Positions 35,601 to 44,515 of a DNA stretch of 64,000 nt are shown one piece after another. A program made the position numbers and the translations under genes. Position 1 is the first letter of the stretch; the number at the start of each line of letters is the position of its first letter. Source of the stretch: Flavobacterium sp. LPB0248 (GTDB lineage: Bacteria; Bacteroidota; Bacteroidia; Flavobacteriales; Flavobacteriaceae); contig NZ_CP058246.1 in NCBI RefSeq assembly GCF_013388355.1, positions 2,418,001-2,482,000 of the forward strand, given 5' to 3'. The notes under the pieces are model-generated. The model did not search any database. It saw nothing but the letters and a program-made list of their open reading frames with translations, and was not told where the DNA came from.

Positions 35601-35629
35601 TTGCACTTCAAAAAATCTCCATATATTTG
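35601..35629 (+). promoter_or_regulatory. Promoter of the Bax inhibitor-1-like gene
   Basis: TTG at 35601-35603, an 18-base spacer and TATATTTG at 35622-35629 fit the Bacteroidota consensus, 23 bases before the ATG. Confidence 0.75.
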
Positions 35630-35652
35630 AGTTCAATTAAATGTATTAAAAT

Positions 35653-36423
35653 ATGAACTTTAATTCAAAAAATCCATTTTTAAACAGTAAGCGTTTTTCA
35701 TCAAATGCTGAACCAAGAACAGAAGTACACCATGCTCAAATTATTGATTACAATCAAGATATGACGGTGTCTGGAACAATCAACAAAACAGCAATCTTAT
35801 TTCTTATTTTATGCGGTGCTGCTATGGTGACATGGTGGATGACTTTTAACGGAATAAACCCTATGTTGCCAACAATTGGAGGAGCAATTGTTGGTTTCAT
35901 TTTAGTATTAGTTTCTTCATTCAAACCACAGTTATCACCGTATCTAGCACCAGGATATGCTTTATTTGAAGGATTATTTATAGGAGGTATTTCTGCAATA
36001 TTTGAATTAAAATTTCCTGGAATCGTAATTAACGCAGTTGGAGCAACTCTTGTTACTTTCTTAGTCTGCCTTGGTTTATATAAATTTAAAATTGTTAAAG
36101 TTACTGAACAGTTCAAATCTGTTGTAGTGGCTGCAACATTGGCAATTGCGACTTATTATTTAATTTCTTGGGTTGTGTCAATGTTTTCAAGCTGGACACC
36201 TGTTCATTACGGAAATTCTATGATGAGTATTGGTATCAGCGTTTTTGTTATTATTATTGCTGCGCTTAACCTTTTCTTAGATTTTGATTTAATTGAAAAA
36301 GGAGCGAGAGAAAAAATGCCAAAATTTATGGAATGGTATGGAGCAATGGGATTAATGATTACATTAGTTTGGTTGTATATCGAATTTCTAAGACTTTTAA
36401 CAAAAATTTCTAGTAGAGACTAA
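35653..36423 (+). CDS. Bax inhibitor-1/YccA family membrane protein
   Basis: The 256-residue protein has a cytoplasmic N-terminus of about 50 residues and seven hydrophobic segments. GYALFEGLFIGGISAIFELK is the TMBIM-family core. FLDFDLIEKGAREKMPKFME, followed by WYGAMGLMITLVWLYIEFLR, matches the conserved end with its Asp pair (D-x-D), which in BsYetJ forms the pH-sensitive calcium-leak latch. It has its own promoter and terminator, so it is monocistronic. The physiological role in bacteria is uncertain; a calcium leak channel is inferred from the family. Confidence 0.9.
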   Translation: MNFNSKNPFLNSKRFSSNAEPRTEVHHAQIIDYNQDMTVSGTINKTAILFLILCGAAMVTWWMTFNGINPMLPTIGGAIVGFILVLVSSFKPQLSPYLAPGYALFEGLFIGGISAIFELKFPGIVINAVGATLVTFLVCLGLYKFKIVKVTEQFKSVVVAATLAIATYYLISWVVSMFSSWTPVHYGNSMMSIGISVFVIIIAALNLFLDFDLIEKGAREKMPKFMEWYGAMGLMITLVWLYIEFLRLLTKISSRD

Positions 36424-36442
36424 CAAGTTTTTTTAAATAAAA

Positions 36443-36479
36443 TAAGAGCCTTTTTGAGTAAATCAAAAGGGCTTTTTTT
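36443..36479 (+). terminator. Terminator of the Bax inhibitor-1-like gene
   Basis: AGAGCCTTTTTGA pairs imperfectly with TCAAAAGGGCTTTT and is followed by a T-run. Confidence 0.8.
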
Positions 36480-36700
36480 ATTGCTATAGATTAAATTTTG
36501 AATACCAAATCGATATTCTAATTAAATCTTCTAAGAATAATCTTTTATTCAAAACACAAAAAGAATCTATTTCCTACAAAAAAAATAAAATGTAATTTAT
36601 GTAATAAAAAAAAATTACAACTTCTTTTCATTCTTTTTGTTTAACGTTTAAAATTTAAAAAAGCGAGAAAAATACGGCTTTCCGTACTCGATACGCGTTG

Positions 36701-36733
36701 TGTAATAAATTACAATTAATGCAATTTATTACA
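36701..36733. promoter_or_regulatory. Upstream TGTAAT-N2-ATTACA operator pair
   Basis: TGTAAT-AA-ATTACA (36701-36714) has perfect 6-bp arms. TGCAAT-TT-ATTACA (36720-36733) has one mismatch. The centres are 19 bases apart, nearly two helical turns. Same consensus as the site at 36822. Confidence 0.6.
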
Positions 36734-36813
36734 TTTTTATTATTTTAAAAACACAATATTTCAAGTATTCTCTTTTTTTTAGCAAAAAAATTATCGTATT
36801 AAAAATTAATATA

Positions 36814-36835
36814 TAATTTTGTGTAATCGATTACA
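36814..36835 (+). promoter_or_regulatory. -7 element and LacI-type operator of the pectate lyase gene
   Basis: TAATTTTG (36814-36821) matches TAnnTTTG. The perfect 14-bp palindrome TGTAATCGATTACA (36822-36835) follows immediately, covering the expected transcription start. A CG centre with symmetric arms is typical for LacI-family sites. A bound protein would block initiation. No regulator gene is in the window. Confidence 0.65.
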
Positions 36836-36901
36836 ATTAAACCACTTGGAATCGGAAGTAAAACCACTTACTTTTTTTATTAACTATCTTAAACAAACCT
36901 T

Positions 36902-39754
36902 ATGAAAAAAAACCTACTTTTCATGGCTGTCTTCTTCATGACAGTTCAATTATGGGCCCAAACTATCCAAATTAACGAAGCTTCTGGCTGGCTGGAATCT
37001 GCTTTTGTAAAATGGCAGCCTGTCAGCGGTGCCCAAACGTACAATGTCTATTATACTGGTAATGGATTTACAGACAAAAAAATAGATGACCAGCTTATTA
37101 GAAGCTACGGATCTTACTTTCGCGCCGACATTCCTGGCCTTAAAGCTGGAACATACACCGTAAAGATAAAACCTGTAGTGAATGGCACAGAAGGAACAGG
37201 AGCTACAACTGGTAGTCTAACCGTTAGCGCACAAGACAGAAATGGATTTGCATTTGAAGGCGGTCGTGTTCCTGGAGGATACAGAGCAGACGGAACACCG
37301 AAAGACAATGCCGTAATTCTGTACATTACCCAAAACACGAAAAACACCATTTCAATGAATATTACAGGTGCAAGTGCAAATCCTTGTATTGGCCTACAAA
37401 ATATTCTATATGCTATCAAAAAAGGGAAAGATACGCGTCCGTTTATTATTCGTTTAATTGGAAATATTACGGATATGACCGTTATGGAAGGTGGTGATGT
37501 TGTTATTGAAAATTCAAATAATACTTCGAGTTATGTTACCATTGAAGGTGTTGGAGACGACGCTGTTGCAAATGGATGGGGAGTTAGATTAAAATCTGCT
37601 TCAAACATAGAAGTAAGCAATCTTGGATTTATGAACTGCGATAGTACGGCAGGCGATAACGTAGGAATGCAACAGGATAATGACCACGTTTGGGTTCACA
37701 ACTGCGACTTGTTCTACGGAAATGCAGGAAGTGATGCTGACCAAATAAAAGGTGACGGAGCATTAGACAATAAAACTTCGACTTACATTACGATGTCTTA
37801 CAACCACTTTTGGGATAATGGAAAAGCGAGTCTTCTAGGATTAAGTGAAGGAACAACTTCAGGTTTATATGTTACGTATCACCACAACTGGTTCGATCAC
37901 TCAGATTCTCGTCATCCTCGCGTGCGCTATTATTCAGCTCACATTTACAACAACTATTATGATGGAGTTTCAAAATATGGAGCAGGTTCAACTATGGGAT
38001 CTTCACTTTTTGTTGAAGGAAACTATTATAGAAATAGTAAACATCCAATGTTAACTTCTCTACAAGGTTCCGATATTTGGGACGAAGCCAACCAAGTGAA
38101 TAATGCAGGAACAATGGGAACATTTTCTGGCGAAGCTGGAGGAAGCATTAAAGCATTCAATAATACTTTTGATGCCTCAAACGGTACAAACAATATGCGA
38201 TTCGTAGCTTATAATGATCCGAATCCGTTGTACAATATCTCTGGAAAAATAAGCTCTACAACCGATTTTGATGCATATGTTGCAGCAACAAGAGGAGAAG
38301 TGGTAAGCAGTTCTGTAAAATCTAAATCTGGTGCTAATGTCTATAACAACTTCGATACAGATGCAAATTTGTATGTGAAAAATCTAACAATCGATACTCC
38401 GGCAGCGGCAAAAACAAAAACGACTCAATATGCAGGACGTGTTTCTGGAGGGGATTTGAAATGGACGTTTAATAATGCAACAGATGATACTTCTTCTTTA
38501 GTTATTACAGCATTAAAAACAGCACTTACAAACTATACTGGAACTTTAGTTGCTGTTCAAGGAGAAGGGAATCCACCTGCTGGAACACAAACTTTAACTT
38601 TAACTTCGGCTTCAAACAACAATCAAACCGTTGTAACCGGAACAGCAATTTCTTCCATCGTATTTACATGGGGCGGAGATGCAACTGATGCAACCGTAAC
38701 TGGATTGCCTGCTTCTGGATTGACTTTTGTAAAAAATACTACAGCTAAAACGATAACTATTTCTGGTACGCCAACTGCAACAGTTTCGTACTCCATTGCA
38801 ACTTCTGGAACTAGTGGTTCCCCAGCTACTGGTTCTGGAACTGTAACAGTAACTCCAGCTGGAACACAAACATTAACTTCATCTGGCAATAATAGCCAAA
38901 CCGTTTCTTCTGGAACTGCTATTGCTTCAATTGTATTTACTTGGGGCGGAAATGCTACAGATGCATCTGTAACTGGATTACCTGCTTCTGGATTGTCTTT
39001 TATAAAAAATACAACTGCAAAAACGATAACTATTACTGGAACTCCAACTGCAAATGTTTCTTATACGGTAATCACTTCAGGAACAGCTGGAACACCAGTA
39101 TCTGCATCAGGAGCAATAACAGTTACTACAGGTTCTGGTGGAGGATCTGAATTACATAATTTTACAACATCTGGAAAAACAAGCACCTTCTACTCTATTA
39201 CAGGAAATATGAATTCAACTCCAGGTTCTGTAACTTATAACGGATTAACACTTACTGAACGTCTTAAAATAGAATCAAGCACATCCATAACGTATACAAC
39301 AGCAAGTGCATCAACTTTGACTTTGGTTTTTGATTCTGCTTTTGCAGGAAGCATTAAAGTAGACAATGTTTCTTATACTGCATCTGCTGGTATTGTAACA
39401 GTTTCTGTTGCCGCAGGTTCTCACTCTATCACTAAAAATTCTGTTGCCAACTTATTCTACATCAGCACAGTTTATGGTGGAGGCACACTAAAAACGGCTG
39501 CAGTTGCAGATTCAGCAATAACTACTGAATCAACAAAAATAGTTTTATACCCTAATCCTGTTTCAAACACTTTATACTTATCAGATCCTGAACAAAAAGT
39601 ACAAAAAGTACTTATCTATAATATATCTGGAAATCTAGTGATCAATTCTGGAAATTCTCAAAGTATTGACACAAGCAGTTTAATTCCTGGCACTTACCTA
39701 GCCAAAATTTATACTGTCGATGGATCATTTAATCAAACACTAATTAAAAAATAA
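36902..39754 (+). CDS. Secreted pectate lyase (PL1) with type IX secretion domain
   Basis: The 950-residue protein has a signal peptide (MKKNLLFMAVFFMTVQLWAQ) and a fibronectin-III-like domain at about 25-107. A PL1 pectate lyase parallel beta-helix covers about 110-460 (DHVWVHNCDLFYG, TYITMSYNHFWDNGKASLLG, and DHSDSRHPRVR with the catalytic Arg region at 337-342). Two tandem Ig/putative-adhesion repeats of about 90 residues follow (TQTLTLTSASNNNQT..., TQTLTSSGNNSQT...), then a beta-rich domain of about 100 residues. The end is a T9SS type A sorting domain (VLYPNPVSNTLYLSD ... TLIKK). It cleaves polygalacturonate by beta-elimination outside the cell. It is a lone gene with LacI-type operators upstream. 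Confidence 0.93.
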   Translation: MKKNLLFMAVFFMTVQLWAQTIQINEASGWLESAFVKWQPVSGAQTYNVYYTGNGFTDKKIDDQLIRSYGSYFRADIPGLKAGTYTVKIKPVVNGTEGTGATTGSLTVSAQDRNGFAFEGGRVPGGYRADGTPKDNAVILYITQNTKNTISMNITGASANPCIGLQNILYAIKKGKDTRPFIIRLIGNITDMTVMEGGDVVIENSNNTSSYVTIEGVGDDAVANGWGVRLKSASNIEVSNLGFMNCDSTAGDNVGMQQDNDHVWVHNCDLFYGNAGSDADQIKGDGALDNKTSTYITMSYNHFWDNGKASLLGLSEGTTSGLYVTYHHNWFDHSDSRHPRVRYYSAHIYNNYYDGVSKYGAGSTMGSSLFVEGNYYRNSKHPMLTSLQGSDIWDEANQVNNAGTMGTFSGEAGGSIKAFNNTFDASNGTNNMRFVAYNDPNPLYNISGKISSTTDFDAYVAATRGEVVSSSVKSKSGANVYNNFDTDANLYVKNLTIDTPAAAKTKTTQYAGRVSGGDLKWTFNNATDDTSSLVITALKTALTNYTGTLVAVQGEGNPPAGTQTLTLTSASNNNQTVVTGTAISSIVFTWGGDATDATVTGLPASGLTFVKNTTAKTITISGTPTATVSYSIATSGTSGSPATGSGTVTVTPAGTQTLTSSGNNSQTVSSGTAIASIVFTWGGNATDASVTGLPASGLSFIKNTTAKTITITGTPTANVSYTVITSGTAGTPVSASGAITVTTGSGGGSELHNFTTSGKTSTFYSITGNMNSTPGSVTYNGLTLTERLKIESSTSITYTTASASTLTLVFDSAFAGSIKVDNVSYTASAGIVTVSVAAGSHSITKNSVANLFYISTVYGGGTLKTAAVADSAITTESTKIVLYPNPVSNTLYLSDPEQKVQKVLIYNISGNLVINSGNSQSIDTSSLIPGTYLAKIYTVDGSFNQTLIKK
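38584..39135 (+). repeat. Tandem domain duplication inside the pectate lyase gene
   Basis: Two consecutive units of roughly 270-280 bases encode near-identical protein segments (IVFTWGGDATDATVTGLPAS and IVFTWGGNATDASVTGLPAS). The high nucleotide similarity suggests recent duplication or gene conversion of an adhesion module. Confidence 0.85.
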
Positions 39755-39769
39755 AAACTAACTTAACTT

Positions 39770-39799
39770 AAAAAGGCTTCCAAAATTGGAAGCCTTTTT
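39770..39799. terminator. Bidirectional terminator between pectate lyase and aldehyde dehydrogenase genes
   Basis: AAAAAGGCTTCCA pairs perfectly with TGGAAGCCTTTTT across a four-base loop. A and T tracts on both sides serve both convergent genes. Confidence 0.93.
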
Positions 39800-39818
39800 A
39801 AATTTCAAATATTATGAA

Positions 39819-41372
39819 TTACAAATCAAATTTAATTCCCTGTGCCAACGGAAGATTTGTGGTGTAGTTAATGGTATTTGTCTGACGTCGCATATATATT
39901 TTCCATGCATCAGACCCTGATTCACGTCCTCCTCCAGTTTCTTTTTCACCTCCAAAAGCACCTCCAATTTCAGCACCAGAAGTACCAATATTTACGTTTG
40001 CGATTCCACAATCAGAACCTATTGCAGACAGAAATCTTTCGGCTTCACGTAAGTTGTTCGTCATAATTGCAGAAGATAATCCTTGTGCAACTCCATTTTG
40101 AATTTCTATCGCATTTTCTACTTCGCCAGAATATTTAATTAAATATAAAACTGGAGCAAAAGTTTCATGCTGTACGATTTCAAACGAATTTTTAGCTTCT
40201 GCAATTGCAGGTTTTACATAACAGCCGCTTTCATAACCTTCACCAGATAATACTCCTCCTTCAACAAGGATTTTTCCGCCTTCGGCAACTACTTTATTTA
40301 ATGCTGCTGCATACATTTCTACTGCATGAGTATCAATTAGTGGTCCAACATGATTTTTTTCGTCAAGCGGATTTCCGATTCTTAACTGTTTATAAGCTGC
40401 AACCAAAGCATCTTTCACTTTATCATAAATACTTTCGTGAATAATCAGTCTTCTAGTAGAAGTACATCTTTGTCCAGCAGTTCCGACAGCTCCGAAAACA
40501 GCACCAATAACCGTCATTTTAATATCTGCGTCTGGAGTAACAATAATGGCATTATTTCCTCCTAATTCTAACAATGACTTCCCTAATCTTCCTGCAACAG
40601 TTTGCGCTACAATTTTCCCCATTCTAGTTGAACCTGTAGCTGAAATAAGCGGAATACGAGTATCTGCTGTCAACAACTCTCCTATTTTATAATCTCCGTT
40701 TATTAAACACGAAATTCCTTCTGGAAGATTGTTTTCTTTTATAACTTGAGCAATTATATTTTGGCAGGCAATACCGCAAAGAGGTGTTTTTTCAGATGGC
40801 TTCCAAACACAGACATCACCAGAAATCCAAGCTAAAGCTGTGTTCCAAGACCAAACTGCAACTGGAAAATTAAATGCTGAAATGATTCCGACAATTCCAA
40901 GCGGATGATATTGTTCATACATTCTATGCCCTGGTCTTTCAGAATGCATTGTTAATCCGTGAAGTTGGCGCGATAAACCTACTGCAAAATCACAGATATC
41001 TATCATTTCCTGAACTTCACCATATCCTTCTTGCAATGATTTCCCCATTTCGTAAGAAACCAACTTACCAAGAGCCTCTTTATTTTGTCTTAATTTTTCT
41101 CCAAATTGGCGTACAATTTCACCACGTTGTGGAGCAGGAATTAATCTAAATGTTTTAAAAGCTTCTGCTGCGGTTTGAATTGCTTTTTCGTAATCTGCTG
41201 CCGATGACATTTTTACCGAAGCAATTAATTTTCCATCAACTGGTGAATAACTTTCCAAAATTTCTCCAGAAGAAAAATTATTAATTCCTGTTGATGTTCC
41301 TTCATTTACTGTCTTGATGCCCAATTTATCAAGAGCTTCCTTCATTCCAAATTGCGATGCTATTGTTGCCAT
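39819..41372 (-). CDS. Aldehyde dehydrogenase, ALDH7/antiquitin type
   Basis: The 517-residue NAD(P)-dependent dehydrogenase carries IISAFNFPVAVWSWNTALAW (cofactor fold) and WKPSEKTPL. The general base is Glu269 in LLELGGNNAI, and the nucleophile is Cys303 in GTAGQRCTSTRRL. The GQRCTSTRR and LELGGNNA forms are those of ALDH7 enzymes (alpha-aminoadipic semialdehyde or piperideine-6-carboxylate dehydrogenase). A role in lysine or pipecolate breakdown is therefore the best guess. It is alone on this strand between convergent and divergent neighbours, so context adds little. The start ATG is preceded by the A-rich tract usual here. Confidence 0.88.
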   Translation of the reverse strand: MATIASQFGMKEALDKLGIKTVNEGTSTGINNFSSGEILESYSPVDGKLIASVKMSSAADYEKAIQTAAEAFKTFRLIPAPQRGEIVRQFGEKLRQNKEALGKLVSYEMGKSLQEGYGEVQEMIDICDFAVGLSRQLHGLTMHSERPGHRMYEQYHPLGIVGIISAFNFPVAVWSWNTALAWISGDVCVWKPSEKTPLCGIACQNIIAQVIKENNLPEGISCLINGDYKIGELLTADTRIPLISATGSTRMGKIVAQTVAGRLGKSLLELGGNNAIIVTPDADIKMTVIGAVFGAVGTAGQRCTSTRRLIIHESIYDKVKDALVAAYKQLRIGNPLDEKNHVGPLIDTHAVEMYAAALNKVVAEGGKILVEGGVLSGEGYESGCYVKPAIAEAKNSFEIVQHETFAPVLYLIKYSGEVENAIEIQNGVAQGLSSAIMTNNLREAERFLSAIGSDCGIANVNIGTSGAEIGGAFGGEKETGGGRESGSDAWKIYMRRQTNTINYTTNLPLAQGIKFDL

Positions 41373-41552
41373 TGTAACTTTTTTGGTTAAAATTGTTATA
41401 TTTTTATGTAAAGATATTGTTTTAGAATTAATTTTTGATTGAAGTTAATTCATAAATGAACGTAAATTTAAGCTTATTTTATAGTATTAACAGAAACGAA
41501 ACCTCAATATTGAATTTATTTAATGAAATTTGTAGTACTTAAAATTAAAAAT

Positions 41553-42509
41553 ATGACTCATTATTGTAGGCTTCTGCTTTGTTTTCTTTTAGTCTCAACA
41601 AATATATTTTCTCAAAAAGAAAAAAACTCTTTTTCTGTAGTTCCATTAGGTGTAATGGGCGGTATTGACGAAAAAAATCTTTCGGCTTATTTAATCGCTC
41701 CATCAAATACAACCGATTATATTTGTCTTGACGCTGGAACCGTAAACGCGGGAATCGAAAAAGCTATTGAAAAGAAAACTTTTAAAGTTTCTACAAGCGA
41801 AGTTTTACGAAAATACATCAAAGGATATTTGATTTCGCACGCACATTTAGATCATGTTTCGGGTTTGATTATTAATTCTCCTGCCGATTCTTCTAAAACA
41901 GTTTATGCTACAAATAAATGCATGGAAATGATGGAAAACCATTATTTCAACGATCAGACTTGGGCAAATTTTGGAGACGCAGGGCCAGGGTTTCCTCTAA
42001 AAAAATACCATTTTCAGACTTTAAATTTGGGAGAAGAAACTTCTTTGACGAATACCAAAATGAGTGTTAAAGCATTTTCGTTAAGTCATGTTAACCCATT
42101 TGAAAGTACTGCTTTCTTAATTAAAAATGAAAATGATTATGCCTTATATCTAGGAGACACAGGACCAGATGAAGTAGAAAAAAGCAATAATCTTCGCGAT
42201 TTATGGACCGCAGTTGCTCCATTGGTTAAGGCCAAACAATTGAAAGGAATTTTTATTGAAGTTTCATTTCCAAATGAACAGCCAGATAAATTTCTATTTG
42301 GTCACTTAACTCCGAATTATTTAATGAAAGAGCTTCATATTCTAGAGAATTTAGCTGGAAAAGGTTCTCTTGAAAACTTTAAAATTATTATTACACATTT
42401 AAAACCGCCTGCAAAGAATATTGCAAAAATTAAACAGCAGTTAAAAGGGCAAAATGATTTAGGATTGAAGATTATTTATCCTGAACAGGGGAAAAAGTTT
42501 GAATTGTAG
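41553..42509 (+). CDS. Secreted class II cyclic-nucleotide phosphodiesterase-like MBL protein
   Basis: From the ATG at 41553 the protein has 318 residues and a signal peptide (MTHYCRLLLCFLLVSTNIFS). It carries the metallo-beta-lactamase-fold motif ISHAHLDHVSG (His96, His98, Asp100, His101) with YLGDTGPDEVE as a later metal-ligand stretch. SHVNPFESTAFLI and IFIEVSFPNEQPDKFLFGHL, continuing TPNYL, are the class II (PDE1/CpdP) cAMP phosphodiesterase signatures. It probably hydrolyses cyclic nucleotides in the periplasm. The 41523 ATG would add ten residues (MKFVVLKIKN) before the signal peptide and is less likely. The gene is divergent from the aldehyde dehydrogenase gene. Confidence 0.82.
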   Translation: MTHYCRLLLCFLLVSTNIFSQKEKNSFSVVPLGVMGGIDEKNLSAYLIAPSNTTDYICLDAGTVNAGIEKAIEKKTFKVSTSEVLRKYIKGYLISHAHLDHVSGLIINSPADSSKTVYATNKCMEMMENHYFNDQTWANFGDAGPGFPLKKYHFQTLNLGEETSLTNTKMSVKAFSLSHVNPFESTAFLIKNENDYALYLGDTGPDEVEKSNNLRDLWTAVAPLVKAKQLKGIFIEVSFPNEQPDKFLFGHLTPNYLMKELHILENLAGKGSLENFKIIITHLKPPAKNIAKIKQQLKGQNDLGLKIIYPEQGKKFEL

Positions 42510-42523
42510 TTTTATTTTGCCAC

Positions 42524-42541
42524 TCCCGATAGCTATCGGGA
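42524..42541. repeat. 18-bp perfect palindrome TCCCGATAG/CTATCGGGA
   Basis: The same core as in the 32-bp palindrome at 7854-7885, here 15 bases after the stop of the phosphodiesterase-like gene. No T-run follows directly. Confidence 0.85.
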
Positions 42542-42581
42542 TAAAAGGATTTATTTTAATTTCTAAATACAAAACGTAATT

Positions 42582-42616
42582 AAACCCGACAGGTTTTTAA
42601 AAGCCTGTCGGGTTTT
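42582..42616. terminator. Bidirectional terminator between phosphodiesterase-like and haaO genes
   Basis: AAACCCGACAGG pairs perfectly with CCTGTCGGGTTT; T and A tracts on both sides fit two convergent genes. Confidence 0.9.
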
Positions 42617-42631
42617 CTATTTCTATCAATA

Positions 42632-43171
42632 TTATTTCTTAGCCGTAAATCTCGGATCAGTTTCCATAACAGTTCCGCAATTATCGCAGGTTCTTAAATC
42701 TTCTGAATTGTAAAAATGTTCAAAATGAGGAAGGAAATCTTTTTCGATATTATGAAGTTCAAAATACACTTCATACAATTTATGATTGCAGTTATCGCAA
42801 TGCCAAAGCAAACCATCTGTAAAGCCTTGTCCAGCGCGTTTTCTCTCGATCACAAGTCCGATAGAACCTTCTGAACGAACAGGAGAATGAGGCACTTTTG
42901 CAGGATGCAGATACATATCGCCTGCATTTAATTCCATTTCTTTACGTTGACCATCTTCCTGAATGACAACCTTGATATTTCCTTCTAACTGATAAAAAAG
43001 TTCTTCTGTTTCGTTATAATGGTAATCTTTTCGTGCATTTGGTCCCGCAACAATCATTACAATATAATCTCCAGAATCAACATATAAGTTTTTATTTCCA
43101 ACAGGTGGTTTTAGTAAATGACGGTTTTCGTCAATCCATTGCGTCAGGTTAAAAGGTTTTGCTATAGCCAT
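42632..43171 (-). CDS. 3-hydroxyanthranilate 3,4-dioxygenase
   Basis: The 179-residue cupin enzyme opens the ring of 3-hydroxyanthranilate in the kynurenine route to NAD. Active-site iron ligands appear as His51, Glu57 and His95 (HYNETEELFYQLEGN, LHPAKVPHSPVR). A second, rubredoxin-like metal site is formed by Cys125/Cys128 (CDNC) and Cys162/Cys165 (CDNC), a feature of the bacterial HAAO form. Length fits the family (about 175). No other kynurenine gene is in the window, although the EEP nuclease gene upstream lies on the same strand. The enzyme acts in the cytosol. Confidence 0.95.
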   Translation of the reverse strand: MAIAKPFNLTQWIDENRHLLKPPVGNKNLYVDSGDYIVMIVAGPNARKDYHYNETEELFYQLEGNIKVVIQEDGQRKEMELNAGDMYLHPAKVPHSPVRSEGSIGLVIERKRAGQGFTDGLLWHCDNCNHKLYEVYFELHNIEKDFLPHFEHFYNSEDLRTCDNCGTVMETDPRFTAKK

Positions 43172-43208
43172 TTTTATTCAAAATTTATGAAAAGCTAAGG
43201 TAGTGAAA

Positions 43209-43288
43209 AGTATTCAGTCTCAGTCGCGGTTTTCAGTTTTGCTGAGACTGATTACTATGGCTGAAAACTGCAACTGAGACTGAATACT
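43209..43288. repeat. Long stem-loop of GACTGA words between EEP nuclease and haaO
   Basis: AGTATTCAGTCTCAGT (43209-43224) is exactly complementary to 43273-43288. A second nested pair, GTTTTCAG (43229-43236) and CTGAAAAC (43261-43268), continues the stem. The right arm touches the stop codon of the nuclease gene. The unit CTGAAAACTG..ACTGAGACTG recurs at 46795-46820. Confidence 0.88.
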
Positions 43289-44385
43289 TATTTAAATTCT
43301 TTTATCAAATAAATATAAACTGGAAGATGATCACTAAAACCTGCTTCGTTAAGTGTGTTTCGCAACGGATAGCCTTTATATGCACCAGAATTTTGAATAA
43401 GATATGGTCTGTTGAAAATGCCTGCTTTCCAAAAATTAAAAGTCGAAAAATCAGATTTAACCAGAGAAGCTGTCATGATAATTTGATCAAATATGTTCCA
43501 AGAATCACGATACGCAATGGTTCCTAAACCCTTATTGGCAAGCTCTTCAAACGGATTAAAAACTCCAAATTCAACAACTTCAGCTTTTGTGCCCTTTGCA
43601 CCTAATCCTTCTTTTATGCTTTTATTAAATGGTCCATCATTAAAATCTCCCATTGTCAATACTTTTGCTTGTGGATTAATTTGCTGTAATGAATCAATAA
43701 TTTTTCGGTTTAATTTTCCTGCGGCTTCACGAAACATTGTTGTTGCTTTTTCTCCACCAGATCTCGAAGGCCAGTGATTTACGATAATATGTATTTCTTC
43801 ATTCTCTAAAAATCCTGAAACCAAAAGCTGATCTCTGGTAAAAACCCGGTTTTTATTTTCTTTCTTAGCCTCTATTTCGTCATCTAAAACTTCTGATTGT
43901 TCCTCTTTTTTTGAAATTTCCTTTTTATAAATGATTAATGGAATATTAGAAAAAGAAGTTGGTCTGAAATACTTTTTCTGATAAAGTAGCGCCACATCGA
44001 TACCACGTTTATCTGGCGAATCAAAATGAATGATTCCTAAATCCAACGGCTGTAATTTTGGCTCTTTTATCAAATCTTCTAAAACGGCTCTATTTTCTAT
44101 TTCTGCTCCCCCAATTAAAGTTGGAGCGTTTGAATTCTCGGGTGTACCAATTTCAGATATCACTCTTGCCAAATTTTTTAATTTCTGCTGATATTTCTCT
44201 ATTGTCCAATGCTGTGCCCCATTTGGAGTCCATTCATCATCATTTGTAAATTCATCATCTACAGTGTCGTAAAGATTTTCAAAATTGTAAAACGCAATTG
44301 TATGTATTTTATACTTTTTGGATTGCCCCAATAATATAAAAAACGAAAAAATAAAAAGTAAACCGAGTCTAAATTTTAACTGCAT
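43288..44385 (-). CDS. Secreted endonuclease/exonuclease/phosphatase family protein
   Basis: The 365-residue protein has a signal peptide (MQLKFRLGLLFIFSFFILLG). The EEP fold motifs are YNFENLYDTVDD (Asn/Glu metal site region), GGAEIENRAVLEDL, HFDSPDKRGIDVALLY, IHIIVNHWPSRSGG (His), TMGDFNDGPFNKS (Asp/Asn) and AGFSDHLPVYIYL (Asp-His, near the end). All catalytic elements of the family are present, so an active extracellular or periplasmic nuclease or phosphatase is likely; the substrate is open. It precedes haaO on the same strand with a stem-loop between. Confidence 0.87.
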   Translation of the reverse strand: MQLKFRLGLLFIFSFFILLGQSKKYKIHTIAFYNFENLYDTVDDEFTNDDEWTPNGAQHWTIEKYQQKLKNLARVISEIGTPENSNAPTLIGGAEIENRAVLEDLIKEPKLQPLDLGIIHFDSPDKRGIDVALLYQKKYFRPTSFSNIPLIIYKKEISKKEEQSEVLDDEIEAKKENKNRVFTRDQLLVSGFLENEEIHIIVNHWPSRSGGEKATTMFREAAGKLNRKIIDSLQQINPQAKVLTMGDFNDGPFNKSIKEGLGAKGTKAEVVEFGVFNPFEELANKGLGTIAYRDSWNIFDQIIMTASLVKSDFSTFNFWKAGIFNRPYLIQNSGAYKGYPLRNTLNEAGFSDHLPVYIYLIKEFK

Positions 44386-44515
44386 AGAGAAGACATTTAA
44401 AAAACAAATCTAATTAAAATTTGTAAGATTTTTACTTTATTAAAATTTAAAAAATATTACATTTGTTTCTAACAAAAGTCTTGTACCTTGCTCAAAAAAT
44501 CTGATAATTTATAAC

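Larger units (their letters stand above)
36424..36901. other. Regulatory region upstream of the pectate lyase gene
   Basis: This 478-base gap first holds a terminator (36443-36479). Its second half holds three TGTAAT/ATTACA palindromic sites, a -7 element and a further loose group of the same half-sites at 36591-36619. No ORF is supported. A short hairpin TACGG-CTTT-CCGTA lies at 36673-36686. Confidence 0.6.

Noticed and set aside
38612..38889. Minus-strand frames over the pectate lyase repeats
   Set aside because: Ser/Cys/Arg-rich or Val/Pro-rich shadow translations of the Thr/Gly-rich adhesion modules.
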